Shown one piece after another: positions 33,784 through 46,614 of a stretch of DNA of 64,000 bases. The stretch spans positions 1 through 64,000 of the forward strand of contig NZ_JAJTTE010000023.1 in NCBI RefSeq assembly GCF_021343995.1, written 5' to 3'. Within the stretch, counting starts at the first letter, position 1; every line of letters starts with the position of its first letter. Origin of the DNA: Pseudonocardia terrae. GTDB taxonomy: Bacteria > Actinomycetota > Actinomycetes > Mycobacteriales > Pseudonocardiaceae. The position numbers were made by a program, and so were the translations under genes. Under the pieces are notes generated by a model, which was not told the DNA's origin, searched no databases, and saw only the letters and a list, made by a program, of their open reading frames with translations.

Positions 33784-34639
33784 CGCTCCTCGTCGGGCGT
33801 CTCGGGCTCGGGGACGGCGACCAGCACGGGGCAGCCGGCGAAGCGGATCGCCGTCCGGGTGGTCGAGCCGAGCAGGTGCCGGTGCCCCCGACCGGCACCG
33901 ATCACGAGGAGCCCCGCCGACCGCGAGTACTCCACCACGGCCTCGTAGGGGCGTTCCCTGGCCACCTCGACGGAGACGGTGACTCCGGGTTCGGCCAGAT
34001 CGAGCGTGCGCAGGACGCGTTCGAGCCCGTCCCGGGCCTCGGCACCCTCGGAGGCGTTGCGCGCGGCGTGGACGACCTCGAGGCGGACCCCGTGCCGGGC
34101 GGCGGCGCGGTGCGCCTGGGTGAGGACTCCCAGATCCGTCACGGGATCGCCCACCGCCGCCACGACAGGGCCTCCCGGGGCTCCGGCAAGTGGGCCCACG
34201 ACGACCACCGGCCCCTGCGCCCGCGACACCACGTGGACGGCGAGCGAGCCGACCAGCGCGTCGCTCGCGTGGCCGGTGCCGGTCCGCCCGACGACGAGCA
34301 GGCCGCCCAGCCGGCTCGTCTGCCGCGAGATCTCCACGAGGGCGCCGAGTGGGTCCTGGTCGAGCAGGACGGTATGCGCGGGCACCTGCGGAGCGTGACG
34401 GCGGGCGACCGTGTAGGCGCGGGCGAGGATCCGCGACGCGTGGGCGCGCAGGGAACCCGCGGAGCCGGCGGCATACGGGGCCGCGTGGACGAGGGCGAGG
34501 GAACCGCCACGTGCCGAGGCCTCGTCGGCCGCCCAGCGGACGGCTCGCAGGCCCGTGTCGGTGCCGTCGACGGCGACCGTCACTCCATTGCGTTCGGCCG
34601 TCGGCCCCGGCCCGGGACGTGGTGCGGTCGTGGGCGCGG

Positions 34640-34643
<4 letters not shown>
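33780..34643 (-). CDS. Universal stress protein, tandem domains
   Basis: 287 residues. First half: V-A-V-D-G-T-D-T-G and V-V-G-R-T-G-T-G-H-A-S-D-A-L-V-G-S, an intact ATP motif. Second half lacks the opening V-x-V-G-x-D-G (V-V-A-A-V-G-D-P instead) and has a shortened motif, V-I-G-A-G-R-G-H-R-H-L-L-G-S. ATP binding is likely for the first half only. ATGA overlap with the Acg-type gene before it and GTGA overlap with the kinase after it. Confidence 0.9.
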
Positions 34644-37550
<2,907 letters not shown>

Positions 37551-37555
37551 CCGGA

Positions 37556-38206
37556 TCAGCGAGAGGTGCGCCGCCGCTCGGTGGCGTAGACGGCCGCTTC
37601 CGTCCTCCGGGCGAAGCCGAGTTTGTGGAGCAACGAGGATACGTAGTTCTTGACCGTCTTCTCCGCGAGATAGAGCTCGGCGCCGATCTGCCGGTTGGTC
37701 ATGCCGTCGGCGATCAGATCCAGGATGCGCCGCTCCTGCGGGGAGAGGGCCGCGTAGCGCGGATCGTCCTCCTCCTCCTTGCCGTGGCGTAGCCGGTCGA
37801 GCACCAGGGCGGTCGCCTTGGCGTCGAGCAGCGAGCCGCCCGCGGCGACGGTACGCACGGCCCCGATGAGGTCCGTACCGGCGACCTCCTTGAGCAGGTA
37901 GCCCGAGGCGCCGGCCATGATCGCACCGAACAGCGCCTCGTCGTCGGAGTACGAGGTGAGCATCAGACAGGCCGGAGGCGGCTCCACCGAGGCGCGGACA
38001 TCGCGGCACACCGACACGCCCTCGCCGTCGGGCAGGCGGACATCGAGGACGGCGACGTCCGGCCGGGCGGCGGGGATGCGAGCGAGCGCCTGGGCTGCGG
38101 TGGACGCCTCGCCCACGACTCTGATGTCGTCCTCGGTCTCGAGCAACTGGGCGATGCCGCGGCGGACGATCTCGTGGTCGTCCAGCAGGAACACGGAGAT
38201 GGACAC
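37556..38206 (-). CDS. devR: DevR/DosR-like response regulator (NarL/LuxR family)
   Basis: 216 residues, against 217 for DosR. Receiver domain 1-120 with D-D-H-E-I-V-R-R-G, phosphoacceptor Asp in V-A-V-L-D-V-R-L-P-D-G, and T-S-Y-S-D-D-E-A then K-E-V-A. The C-terminal LuxR-type helix-turn-helix (about 148-210) has L-S-P-Q-E-R-R-I-L, M-T-N-R-Q-I-G, and L-A-E-K-T-V-K-N-Y-V-S. The K-T-V-K-N-Y recognition helix equals that of DosR, so a DosR-type box is expected. GTG at 38206 follows GAGGAG. Divergent from the phosphoketolase gene, with a strong motif copy between them, which would allow self-control. Confidence 0.94.
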   Translation of the reverse strand: MSISVFLLDDHEIVRRGIAQLLETEDDIRVVGEASTAAQALARIPAARPDVAVLDVRLPDGEGVSVCRDVRASVEPPPACLMLTSYSDDEALFGAIMAGASGYLLKEVAGTDLIGAVRTVAAGGSLLDAKATALVLDRLRHGKEEEDDPRYAALSPQERRILDLIADGMTNRQIGAELYLAEKTVKNYVSSLLHKLGFARRTEAAVYATERRRTSR

Positions 38207-38269
38207 GAGGACTCCTCGTCGTCGGTCCGTCCGACGGTAGCCGGGGCCCGCCTCCCTCTCATTGATCAG

Positions 38270-38293
38270 TTGGTCCCTGCCGGTAGGGCCCAA
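38270..38293. promoter_or_regulatory. Strongest copy of island motif, devR-xfp intergenic palindrome
   Basis: Arms TTGGTCCCT (38270-38278) and AGGGCCCAA (38285-38293) are inverted repeats matching in 8 of 9 positions around a 6-base centre. It contains the GGTCCC-N7-AGGGCC core (38272-38290). It lies 64 bases before devR and about 123 bases before the phosphoketolase start. It is the best candidate for an operator of the local response regulator, though the half-sites face outward compared with the mycobacterial DosR box. Confidence 0.45.
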
Positions 38294-38415
38294 CGGCCCG
38301 GTACGGCTGCTGGAGGGCAGGGGGGTGCGGGGCCGCCGGCGCTGGTCGATCACCGGCTCGTCCGGCAGGATCGGAGCCGATCCGCCGCGGACCTCGGAGT
38401 CGAACGGGAGCGCTC

Positions 38416-40770
38416 GTGTCCTCCTTCCAGACCGACGATCTGACGTTGCTCGACGCCTGGTGGCGTGCCGCGAACTACCTGTCGGTCGGGCAGATCTACC
38501 TGCTCGACAACCCGCTGCTGCGTGAGCCCCTGGCCGCCGAGCACGTCAAACCGCGGTTGCTGGGACACTGGGGCACCACGCCCGGGCTGAACCTGCTGTA
38601 TGCGCACATGAACCGGGCGATCCGGGCACGTGACCTCAACGCTCTCTACGTGACCGGGCCCGGGCACGGTGGGCCGGGGCTGGTCGCCAACGCCTACCTC
38701 GACGGGACCTACACCGAGATCTACTCCGGCGTCGGGGAGGACGTCGAGGGGCTCCGCGCGTTGTTCCGGCAGTTCTCCTTCCCGGGTGGCGTGCCGAGCC
38801 ATGTGGCCCCGGAGACGCCGGGGTCGATCCACGAGGGCGGCGAGCTGGGCTATGCGCTGGTGCACGCGTACGGGGCGGTGTTCGACAACCCCGATCTGCT
38901 GGCGTTGTGCGTGGTCGGCGACGGCGAGGCGGAGACCGGCCCGCTCGCGGCGAGCTGGCACTCGAACAAGTTCCTGGATCCGCGCCGCGACGGCGTCGTC
39001 CTGCCGGTCCTGCACCTCAACGGCTACAAGATCGCCAACCCGACGGTGCTGGCCCGGATCCCGGAGGAGGAGCTCGCCTCGCTGATGCGGGGCTACGGCT
39101 ACGCACCGCGGTTCGTCACTGCCGGGCTCGAGACGGACCATGCGGCAGTGCACGAGGATCTCGCCGCGACGCTCGACGCCACGTTGGACGAGATCGCCGC
39201 GATCAAGGCCGACCCGCCCACGAGCCGTCCGGCCTGGCCGATGATCGTGCTGCGTACCCCGAAGGGCTGGACCGGTCCGCGGGAGGTCGACGGGAAGCCG
39301 GTGGAGGGCACCTTCCGCGCCCACCAGGTCCCGCTCGCCGGCACCCGCTCGAACAAGCGCCACCGCGCCCAGCTCGAGGAGTGGATGCGCAGCTACCGCC
39401 CGGAGGAACTGTTCGACGAGTCCGGGCGGATCGTGCCCGCGATCCGGGCGCTCGCGCCGGTGGGGGAGCGGCGGATGAGCGCCAACCCGCACACCAACGG
39501 CGGTCTGGTGCTGCGCGACCTCGCGATGCCGGACTTCCGCGCCCACGCAGTCGTGGTCGACAAGCCCGCGGTGGAGACGAGCGAGGCGACCCGCGTGCTC
39601 GGTGAGTTCCTGCGGGAGGTGATGCACCGCAACCGTGACCGCTTCCGGCTCTTCGGGCCCGACGAGGTGGCGTCGAACCGACTACAGGCGGTGTTCTCCG
39701 AGACGGACCGGGCATGGTCGGCACGCATCGAGCCGGGCGACGAGCACCTCGCTCCGGACGGCCGGGTCATGGAGGTGCTGTCCGAGCACCTGTGCCAGGG
39801 CTGGCTGGAAGGCTATCTGCTGACCGGACGGCACGGGCTGTTCACCAGCTACGAGGCGTTCATCCACATCGTCGACTCGATGCTCAACCAGCACGCCAAG
39901 TGGCTCAAGACCACCCGGCAGATTCCGTGGCGGGCGCCGATCGCGTCGCTGAACTACCTGCTGTCCAGCCACGTCTGGCGGCAGGACCACAACGGCTTCT
40001 CCCACCAGGACCCCGGCTTCCTCGACCACGTCGTGAACAAGAAGGCCGAGATCACCCGCGTCTACCTGCCGCCGGACACCAACACCCTGCTCTCGGTGGC
40101 CGATCACTGCCTGCGCAGCCGGCACTACGTCAACGTGATCGTGGCGGGCAAACAGCCTCAGCTCAACTACCTGACCATGGACGAGGCGATCGCGCACTGC
40201 ACCCGCGGCCTCGGCATCTGGGACTGGGCCTCGACCCCCGCATCGGACGGCGCGGACGAGCCGGACGTCGTGCTCGCCTGCTGCGGGGACATCCCCACCC
40301 TGGAGACCCTCGCAGCGGCGGCCCTGCTGCGCGAGCACCTGCCCGAGCTGAAGGTCCGGGTGATCAACATCGTGGACCTGATGCGGCTGCAACCCGACCG
40401 CGAGCACCCGCACGGGCTGTCCGACCGCGAGTTCGACGCGCTGTTCACCCCGGACCGGCCGGTGATCTTCGCCTTCCACGGGTATCCCTGGTTGATCCAC
40501 CGGCTCACCTACTCCCGCAACGGGCACCGCAACCTGCACGTGCGCGGCTACATGGAGGAGGGCACCACGACCACGCCCTTCGACATGGTCATGCTCAACG
40601 ACCTCGACCGCTTCCACCTCGTGATGGACGTGATCGACCGCGTGCCGTCGCTGGGCAGCCGAGCCGCGGTGCTGCGTCAGCACATGGCCGATCGGCGCCT
40701 CGCCGCCCGGGCCTACACCCGCGAGCACGGCGAGGACGACCCGGAGATCGCGAACTGGCGGTGGGCATGA
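38416..40770 (+). CDS. xfp: Phosphoketolase (xylulose-5-P/fructose-6-P)
   Basis: 784 residues, full family length. Family marks: G-H-W-G-T-T-P-G near 50, [10 protein letters not shown] near 80, the thiamine motif G-D-G-E-A-E-T-G near 171, [10 protein letters not shown] near 200 and N-N/E-type and histidine segments such as [15 protein letters not shown] near 517. It cleaves xylulose-5-phosphate (often also fructose-6-phosphate) with phosphate to acetyl phosphate plus a smaller sugar phosphate. GTG at 38416 has GGGAG 5 bases upstream. It overlaps ackA by ATGA, so acetyl phosphate can pass to acetate kinase and give ATP without respiration. Confidence 0.96.
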   Translation: MSSFQTDDLTLLDAWWRAANYLSVGQIYLLDNPLLREPLAAEHVKPRLLGHWGTTPGLNLLYAHMNRAIRARDLNALYVTGPGHGGPGLVANAYLDGTYTEIYSGVGEDVEGLRALFRQFSFPGGVPSHVAPETPGSIHEGGELGYALVHAYGAVFDNPDLLALCVVGDGEAETGPLAASWHSNKFLDPRRDGVVLPVLHLNGYKIANPTVLARIPEEELASLMRGYGYAPRFVTAGLETDHAAVHEDLAATLDATLDEIAAIKADPPTSRPAWPMIVLRTPKGWTGPREVDGKPVEGTFRAHQVPLAGTRSNKRHRAQLEEWMRSYRPEELFDESGRIVPAIRALAPVGERRMSANPHTNGGLVLRDLAMPDFRAHAVVVDKPAVETSEATRVLGEFLREVMHRNRDRFRLFGPDEVASNRLQAVFSETDRAWSARIEPGDEHLAPDGRVMEVLSEHLCQGWLEGYLLTGRHGLFTSYEAFIHIVDSMLNQHAKWLKTTRQIPWRAPIASLNYLLSSHVWRQDHNGFSHQDPGFLDHVVNKKAEITRVYLPPDTNTLLSVADHCLRSRHYVNVIVAGKQPQLNYLTMDEAIAHCTRGLGIWDWASTPASDGADEPDVVLACCGDIPTLETLAAAALLREHLPELKVRVINIVDLMRLQPDREHPHGLSDREFDALFTPDRPVIFAFHGYPWLIHRLTYSRNGHRNLHVRGYMEEGTTTTPFDMVMLNDLDRFHLVMDVIDRVPSLGSRAAVLRQHMADRRLAARAYTREHGEDDPEIANWRWA

Positions 40771-41822
40771 GGGTACTGACCGTCAACGCGGGGTCGTCGA
40801 GCCTCAAGCTCCGCCTCCTCGGCCCGAACGACGAGGTCGAGCGGAGCACCGACGCCGAACCGGGCGTCGACCTGGAGGAGGTTCTCCGGGCTTGGCCGGC
40901 CCCGGAGGCGGTGGGCCACCGGGTCGTGCACGGGGGCACGCGGTTCACCGAACCGATCGTGATCGACACCGGTGTCCGTAAGGAGCTCGAGGACCTCACC
41001 GCCCTGGCGCCCCTGCACCAGCCCAAGTCCCTCGCCGGGCTTGACGCAGTCACCGCGCAGTTGCCGGAGGTGCCCGCGGTGGCGTGCTTCGACACCGCCT
41101 TCCACACGACGATCCCGCAGGCTGCGGCGACCTACGCCGTGCCGGGGGAGTGGCGCGAGCGGTATGCCATCCGCCGTTACGGGTTCCATGGCCTCTCCCA
41201 CGCATGGTGCTCGGCCCGCGTCGCCCGGTTCACGGGTGCCCGGCGCATCGTGACCGCGCATCTCGGCGCGGGGGCGTCGTTGGCCGCGGTCCTCGACGGG
41301 CGCAGTGTCGACACCACCATGGGCTTCACCCCGCTCGAGGGGCTGGTCATGGCGACCCGCTCGGGCAGCGTCGACCCGGGCCTCGTGCTCTGGCTCGAGG
41401 AGCACGAGGGGCTGAGCCCGCGCGAGGTCGCGGAGACCCTGGAGAAGCGCTCGGGGCTGGCGGCGTTGGCAGGGAAGGCGGACATGCGTGAAGTCCTGGC
41501 GGCCGCCGGCCGAGGCGACGCCGGCGCGGTCCTGGCCCTCGACGTCTACGTCCACCGGCTGGCGGCGGGGATCGCCTCGATGGCGGCCGCGGCAGGAGGT
41601 ATCGAGGCTCTGGCGTTCACCGGCGGGGTCGGCGAACACACCCCCGAGATCCGCGCCCGAGCCGCCGAGCGGCTGGCTTTCCTCGGCCTGGCCGTCGACC
41701 CCGCACGCAACGACACCAACGAGGGCGAGATCACCGCAGCCGGCGCCGCGGTCCGCACCCTTGTCGTGCCTGCTCGCGAGGACCTGGAGATTGCCCGCGG
41801 CACGCGTGCGGCGCTGCGGTAG
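40767..41822 (+). CDS. ackA: Acetate kinase
   Basis: 351 residues, shorter than the usual about 400. The start [17 protein letters not shown] near 50, F-D-T-A-F-H near 110, Y-G-F-H-G-L-S-H near 138, A-H-L-G-A-G-A-S near 165 and F-T-G-G-V-G-E-H near 288 are all intact. The shortening lies mainly in the first 60 residues, where a loop is missing. It converts acetyl phosphate and ADP to acetate and ATP. ATGA overlap with the phosphoketolase gene ties the two reactions. No phosphotransacetylase is present, so acetate would have to be re-used by the synthetase at 5388-7169. Confidence 0.95.
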   Translation: MRVLTVNAGSSSLKLRLLGPNDEVERSTDAEPGVDLEEVLRAWPAPEAVGHRVVHGGTRFTEPIVIDTGVRKELEDLTALAPLHQPKSLAGLDAVTAQLPEVPAVACFDTAFHTTIPQAAATYAVPGEWRERYAIRRYGFHGLSHAWCSARVARFTGARRIVTAHLGAGASLAAVLDGRSVDTTMGFTPLEGLVMATRSGSVDPGLVLWLEEHEGLSPREVAETLEKRSGLAALAGKADMREVLAAAGRGDAGAVLALDVYVHRLAAGIASMAAAAGGIEALAFTGGVGEHTPEIRARAAERLAFLGLAVDPARNDTNEGEITAAGAAVRTLVVPAREDLEIARGTRAALR

Positions 41823-41956
41823 ACACGCCGGTCCGCCGGGACGGAGGTCCTCGCCGGTCCGCGACCAACGACCCCGAGCCGGGTGTCGATCGACAGCGGC
41901 GACATCCGGGCGACGCGACAGAGGGTGGAGGTCTCGGACGACGACGAGGAGCATCC

Positions 41957-42859
41957 ATGAACGACACCTCCGGGCCGGCCGTGGTCGTCGGTGTCGACGG
42001 CTCGGACTCGGCGCTCGACGCAGTGCGATGGGCGGCCACCGAGGCCGATCGGCGAGGAGCAGCCCTGCGTCTCGTCGAAGCCGTGCCCTGGACCGTCTAC
42101 ACGTCGATCGGTGTTCCGCAGCTCGGGGCCGACTACCAGCGGCGGGTCCTGACCGAAGCGGCTGAGCAACACCTGAAGGCCGCATCGGAGGCCGCACGGC
42201 AGACGCGGGCCGAGATCACGGTCACGACCGAGGTCCGCGGCGGGGACGCGGCACCCGTGCTGCGTGACGAGGCGACGAGCGCACTGATGATCGTCGTCGG
42301 CACCCGGGGCCTCGGCGGCTTCACCGGGCTCCTCCTCGGCTCGGTGGCGACCGCCGTGGCCGCGCACGCGGCGGCACCGGTCGTCGTGGTGCGCGGCGGA
42401 GGTGCGCAGCGCGAGCCGGTCGCTCCGGTCCTGGTCGGCGTCGACGGCGGTCCGGAGGGCGAGGCCGCGCTGGCCTTCGCCTTCGACGAGGCTGCACGCC
42501 GCCAGGCCCCCCTGGTCGCAGTGCACACGTGGGGCGACCCGATCACCGATCCGTACCTGGCCGGCTACGTCGACTGGCCCGTCGTCGAGGCCGATGAACA
42601 GCGGATCCTGGACGACGCCCTCGCCGCGTGGACCGCCAAGCACCCCGAGGTGCCGGTCGAGCGGATCGTGGTGCGGGCCCGTCCGGCGGCGGCGCTGGTC
42701 GAGCGGTCACGCGATGCCGGGCTGGTCGTCGTCGGCTCGCGCGGCCGCGGCACGGTCCGCGGGGCGCTGCTCGGGTCGGTGGGGCAGGCCGTTCTGCGCC
42801 ATGCCGACGCCCCGGTCGCCGTCGTCAGACCGGAGGCGGCCCTCGAGCAGCAGGAATAG
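41957..42859 (+). CDS. Universal stress protein, canonical tandem domains
   Basis: 300 residues. Both halves open V-V-(V/G)-G-V-D-G and have full motifs: V-V-G-T-R-G-L-G-G-F-T-G-L-L-L-G-S and V-V-G-S-R-G-R-G-T-V-R-G-A-L-L-G-S. Closest in form to 27330-28223, including the shared T-S-I-G-V-P-Q-L-G and Y-Q-R-R-V segments in the first half, so the two probably arose by duplication. ATG at 41957 has GAGGAG upstream. The 134-base gap from ackA suggests its own promoter; GTCCGCCGGGAC at 41831-41842 lies in it. Confidence 0.94.
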   Translation: MNDTSGPAVVVGVDGSDSALDAVRWAATEADRRGAALRLVEAVPWTVYTSIGVPQLGADYQRRVLTEAAEQHLKAASEAARQTRAEITVTTEVRGGDAAPVLRDEATSALMIVVGTRGLGGFTGLLLGSVATAVAAHAAAPVVVVRGGGAQREPVAPVLVGVDGGPEGEAALAFAFDEAARRQAPLVAVHTWGDPITDPYLAGYVDWPVVEADEQRILDDALAAWTAKHPEVPVERIVVRARPAAALVERSRDAGLVVVGSRGRGTVRGALLGSVGQAVLRHADAPVAVVRPEAALEQQE

Positions 42860-42994
42860 TCCTCCTCAGAACCTCTGCCCAGGTTGAGCGCGTGCGTTCC
42901 GCGACGTCATGCGGCGGGGAGGAACTCCTCGGAGGACGGGGCATTGCGGCCCTGTCCGTGGAGGGCGGGGCTGCGATCGACTTCGTGTACCCGC

Positions 42995-43014
42995 TCGGGG
43001 ACCGGTGTCCGCAC
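42995..43014. promoter_or_regulatory. DosR-box-like palindrome before P1B ATPase gene
   Basis: GGGAC at 42998-43002 and GTCCG at 43007-43011, 4 bases apart: 9 of 10 core positions of a DosR box. It ends 36 bases before the ATPase start and lies in a 190-base gap after a stress gene. Confidence 0.45.
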
Positions 43015-43049
43015 AAGCCGGGACGCACGAGGAGAGCCAGGAGGGCGCG

Positions 43050-45401
43050 GTGAGCGCGGTGCAGCCGAAGGTCCGGCCCCGCACTGATCGAGCGGCGGGG
43101 TGGGAGCGTACGAGCCGGTTGGTCGAACCGGGATTGCTGACGATCACCGTGGTCGCTCTGCTGGCCGGAGCGCTCGCGTGGCTTCTCGGCGACCGTGAGT
43201 TCGCAGCCTGGTGCTGGGTCGTCGGCACGGTGAGCGCGGTGGTTCCGGCCGTGTGGTGGGTGGTCGTCGCGCTACGCCGCGGGCAGGCGGGCGTCGACCT
43301 GATCGCGGTGTTGTCCCTCGTCGGCACGCTGCTGGTGGGCGAGTACCTGGCCGGGGCCCTGATCGCGGTCATGCTGGCCACCGGCCGTGCGTTGGACGCC
43401 GCGGCGCAGCGGCGTGCGGCCCGGGACCTGACCGCGTTGCTGGAGCACGCCCCGCGTTCCGCGCGGCGCCGGGCCGGCGACCGGCTGGAGGTGGTTCCGG
43501 CGGACGAGGTCGCGGTGGGCGATCTCCTGGTCGTGGGCTGCGGGGAGGTCGTCCCGGTCGACGGGCGGGTCGAGGCCGCGGTGGCAGTGCTGGACGAGTC
43601 CGTCCTGACCGGCGAAGCACTGCAGGTGGAACGGCAGATCGGCGATCCGGTACGCAGTGGTGTCGTCAACGCGGGCGCCGCCTTCGAGGTACGTGCGGGC
43701 GCGACGGCCGACGAGAGCACCTACGCCGGGATCGTGCGCCTGGCACAGCAGGCCGGGGCGGAGAACGCACCGGTGGTGCGGTTGGCCGACAGGTACGCGG
43801 CGTGGTTCCTGCCGGTGGCGCTGGTGATCGCCGGTGCCGCGTGGCTGGCGAGCGGGTCGCCCGTGCGGGCCGTGGCCGTGCTCGTGGTGGCGACCCCGTG
43901 CCCGCTGTTGCTGGCCGCGCCGGTCGCCGTCGTCTCGGGGCTCTCCCGTGCTTCGCGGCTCGGGGTGGTGATCCGCAGTGGTGGCGCACTGGAGAACCTG
44001 GGGCGCGCCACCACCCTGGTCATGGACAAGACCGGCACGCTGACCGCCGGAAGGCCGGCGATCGTCGAGATCCTCACGGCGCCCGACCGGAGCGCCGGTG
44101 AGGTGTTGCGCCTCGCGGCCTCGGCCGACCAGCTGTCCCCGCACGTGCTGGCGAAGGCGATCGTGGACGAGGCTCGTGGCCGGGGCCTGCCCCTGGCCCT
44201 GCCCGTCGATGTCGAGGAGCGGCCGGGGCGGGGGGTGCGGGCGTCGGTGGACGGGCACGTGGTCGAGGTCGGCAAGCCGGCGCGCGCGGTGCCCGGCGCG
44301 GACTGGGCCCGCACCGCGGTGAACCGGGCCTCGCTGGACGGCGCGGCGGTCGCCTGGGTGAGTGTGGACGACCAGGTGACCGGCGCGATTCTGCTGCGTG
44401 ACCCGCTGCGCCGGCACGCCCCCCGGACCCTGCGCCGGCTCCGCTCCGCGGGACTGACCCGGATGATCATGCTCACCGGTGACCGCGCCGAACCGGCCCA
44501 GGAGATCGGGTCGGTCCTCGGGCTGGACGACGTGCTGGCCGAGCAGTCCCCGGCGGACAAGGTCGCGGCGGTGCGCGCGGAGCAGCAGCAGGCGGTGACG
44601 GCGATGGTGGGCGACGGCGTGAACGACGCGCCCGCGCTCGCCGCCGCCTCCGTCGGGGTTGCGATGGGCGCCCGCGGTGCCAGCGCCTCGTCCGAAGCCG
44701 CCGACGTCGTGCTGACCACGGATCGCCTGGACCGGCTGGCCGACGCGATGGAGATCGCCCGGCGGTCCCGACGGATCGCCGTGCAGAGCGCCGTGGCCGG
44801 GATGGGGCTGTCGCTGCTGGCCATGGTGGTCGCCGCGCTCGGCATGCTCGCCCCTGCAGCGGGCGCGCTCCTGCAGGAGGGCATCGACGTGGCGGTGATC
44901 CTCAATGCCCTGCGCGCGCTGCGCGGACCCGAGACGCAGGCCGAGCTGCCCGCGGACACCGAGCGGATGTTGCGCCGCTTCGACGGGGAACACGACGAGC
45001 TACGCGATGCACTCGGGCAGGTACGCGACGCTGCCGATCAGCTCACGACCAGAAGGGACGGGTCGGCGCTGGAGGCCCTGCGCCGGGTCCACACGTTCCT
45101 GACCGATCGGTTGTTGCCGCACGAGCACGGCGAGGAGTCGCGGCTCTATCCGGCGCTGGCCCGGTCACTGGGCAGCGCGGAGGCCACAGCGACCATGAGC
45201 AGAACCCACGCCGAGATCGACCGGCTGGCCAACCGGATCGGCACCCACCTCGCTCTGGCCGAGACGAGCGGTGAGGTGGGCGCCGACCAGCGCGTCGACC
45301 TGCTCGCCTCCCTCTACGGCCTCCACGCCCTCCTCCGGCTGCATTTCCTGCAGGAAGAGGAGAACTACTTCGTGCTTGCCGACGACGCCACCGACGCCTA
45401 A
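43050..45401 (+). CDS. P1B-type metal ATPase with C-terminal hemerythrin domain
   Basis: 783 residues. No N-terminal metal-binding domain. Six to eight membrane segments; the transport site is A-T-P-C284-P-L in the sixth. The phosphorylation site is D326-K-T-G-T-L-T, with T-G-E-A in the actuator domain and M-V-G-D-G-V-N-D-A-P in the hinge. Residues about 640-780 form a hemerythrin-like four-helix bundle with E-H-D-E-L, H-E-H-G-E-E-S-R-L-Y-P, T-H-A-E-I and L-H-F-L-Q-E-E-E-N-Y-F. TPC-type pumps with this tail are the P1B-5 group, linked to iron and nickel export. GTG at 43050 has AGGAGGG upstream. Sensing of iron, O2 or NO by the tail is inference. Confidence 0.92.
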   Translation: MSAVQPKVRPRTDRAAGWERTSRLVEPGLLTITVVALLAGALAWLLGDREFAAWCWVVGTVSAVVPAVWWVVVALRRGQAGVDLIAVLSLVGTLLVGEYLAGALIAVMLATGRALDAAAQRRAARDLTALLEHAPRSARRRAGDRLEVVPADEVAVGDLLVVGCGEVVPVDGRVEAAVAVLDESVLTGEALQVERQIGDPVRSGVVNAGAAFEVRAGATADESTYAGIVRLAQQAGAENAPVVRLADRYAAWFLPVALVIAGAAWLASGSPVRAVAVLVVATPCPLLLAAPVAVVSGLSRASRLGVVIRSGGALENLGRATTLVMDKTGTLTAGRPAIVEILTAPDRSAGEVLRLAASADQLSPHVLAKAIVDEARGRGLPLALPVDVEERPGRGVRASVDGHVVEVGKPARAVPGADWARTAVNRASLDGAAVAWVSVDDQVTGAILLRDPLRRHAPRTLRRLRSAGLTRMIMLTGDRAEPAQEIGSVLGLDDVLAEQSPADKVAAVRAEQQQAVTAMVGDGVNDAPALAAASVGVAMGARGASASSEAADVVLTTDRLDRLADAMEIARRSRRIAVQSAVAGMGLSLLAMVVAALGMLAPAAGALLQEGIDVAVILNALRALRGPETQAELPADTERMLRRFDGEHDELRDALGQVRDAADQLTTRRDGSALEALRRVHTFLTDRLLPHEHGEESRLYPALARSLGSAEATATMSRTHAEIDRLANRIGTHLALAETSGEVGADQRVDLLASLYGLHALLRLHFLQEEENYFVLADDATDA

Positions 45402-45725
45402 TCGAAGTGCCGGGGGGGGGGGGGAGAGAGAAAATTTGCCGCCCGCTCGCCTGGTGCTCACCCTTCAACAATCCAAGGGCGGCAGTCTGATGGCATGGAG
45501 TGCAGGAGATCGGGGCAAAAAGATTCCGGAAATCCCGTCGGATCCGATCTGTCAGAAGTGAGGCCGAGAGCTCGAGACCAGCGTGTCCGAGGTTCTGATC
45601 CGCTCATTCATGGACAAACTTCATGCACTATCGGGAATGCTTAGCCTCGATTTTCCGAGTGTCGTTCATTCAGGTGGTTATCGACGCAACGGGAAAACGG
45701 GAGTCGGGTTGACCGCGCTTCCTCG
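45402..45725. other. AT-richer junction with 13-base G run
   Basis: After the ATPase stop come 13 consecutive G (45412-45424), a short purine run and AAAATTT, then about 280 bases clearly richer in A/T than the rest of the window. No gene is recognised. The open frame beginning at 45583 has no family match by eye until it enters the ABC remnant. The change in composition marks a junction, perhaps one side of an insertion or deletion. Confidence 0.5.
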
Positions 45726-46614
45726 TCGCGAGTCGTCGGAGGGGCGGCCCTGCTGGTGTTCGTCGGCTACCCCGACCCAGCTCTACACGCCGGTGCAGGA
45801 GCTGGGGTCGCTCACGAACTCGGTGTTCGCCGCGGCCGCAGGCGGGGAGCGCGTCCTCGAGCTGCTCGCGGCCCCGCCGGCTCTACCCGAGCGCGCGCCC
45901 GCCCGTGCCGCTGCAACGGCCGGCAGCCGTGCCGAGCCGGTGCCGCCGTCGCCCCGTAGGGCCGGTGAGGTGGCAGTGCGCGGCGCATGGGTCACCTACG
46001 CCGGGTGTGAGTCCCCGGCTCTCGCGGATGTGTCGCTGACCGTGCGGGCCGGCGGGTTCGTGGCCGTCACCGGGCCAAGTGGCGCCGGGAAGTCGACGCT
46101 GGTCAAGCTCCTGCTACGGCTGCTCGCCCCACAGCGGGGTGCGGTCCTGCTGGACGGCGTGGACCTGCGCGACATCCCGGCGGTCGAGCTGCGCCGGCGG
46201 GTCAGCGCGGCGTTGCAGGATCCGCCCGTCGTCGACGTCTCGATCGCCGAGAATGTCCGCTGGGGAGACTCGGAGGCCGACGACGAGACGGTCCGCGCGG
46301 CCGCGCGGGTGGCCGACGCGCACGGCTTCATCTCGCGGTTGCCCAACGGCTACGAGACGCGGGTCGGGCAGCGTGGCCGGCTGCTGTCGGGTGGGCAGCG
46401 GCAACGGATCGCGCTCGCCCGGGCCGTCGTGGGCGGCCCCGAGCTGCTCGTGCTCGAACACGCACACTGCCGCATCGAGCACAGTCGCCTCGGCCAGCAC
46501 CGGAAGGCTGAGAGACCGAACTCGGCCTCGGTCCTGGACGGTGTCGGGATCTCGCGGCTGCAGGTCACGCTGTCGTTGCTGGTACGCCTCGTCGGGCGCT
46601 GGTTCCCTGGCGGT
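45726..46614 (+). pseudogene. ABC exporter remnant (end of membrane part plus ATPase domain)
   Basis: Pieces of a type-IV ABC exporter. The last membrane-domain stretch appears in two frames: G-G-A-A-L-L-V-F-V-G-Y in one and T-Q-L-Y-T-P-V-Q-E-L-G-S-L in the next, with the frame change at about 45775. The ATPase part follows, with Walker A G-P-S-G-A-G-K-S-T and the signature L-S-G-G-Q-R-Q-R-I-A-L-A-R-A. After P-E-L-L-V-L-E the expected D-E-A-T-S-A-L-D, switch histidine and C-terminus are missing, replaced by unrelated sequence. All other membrane helices are gone. The remaining frame stays open into the VIT1 gene by accident. Confidence 0.75.
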
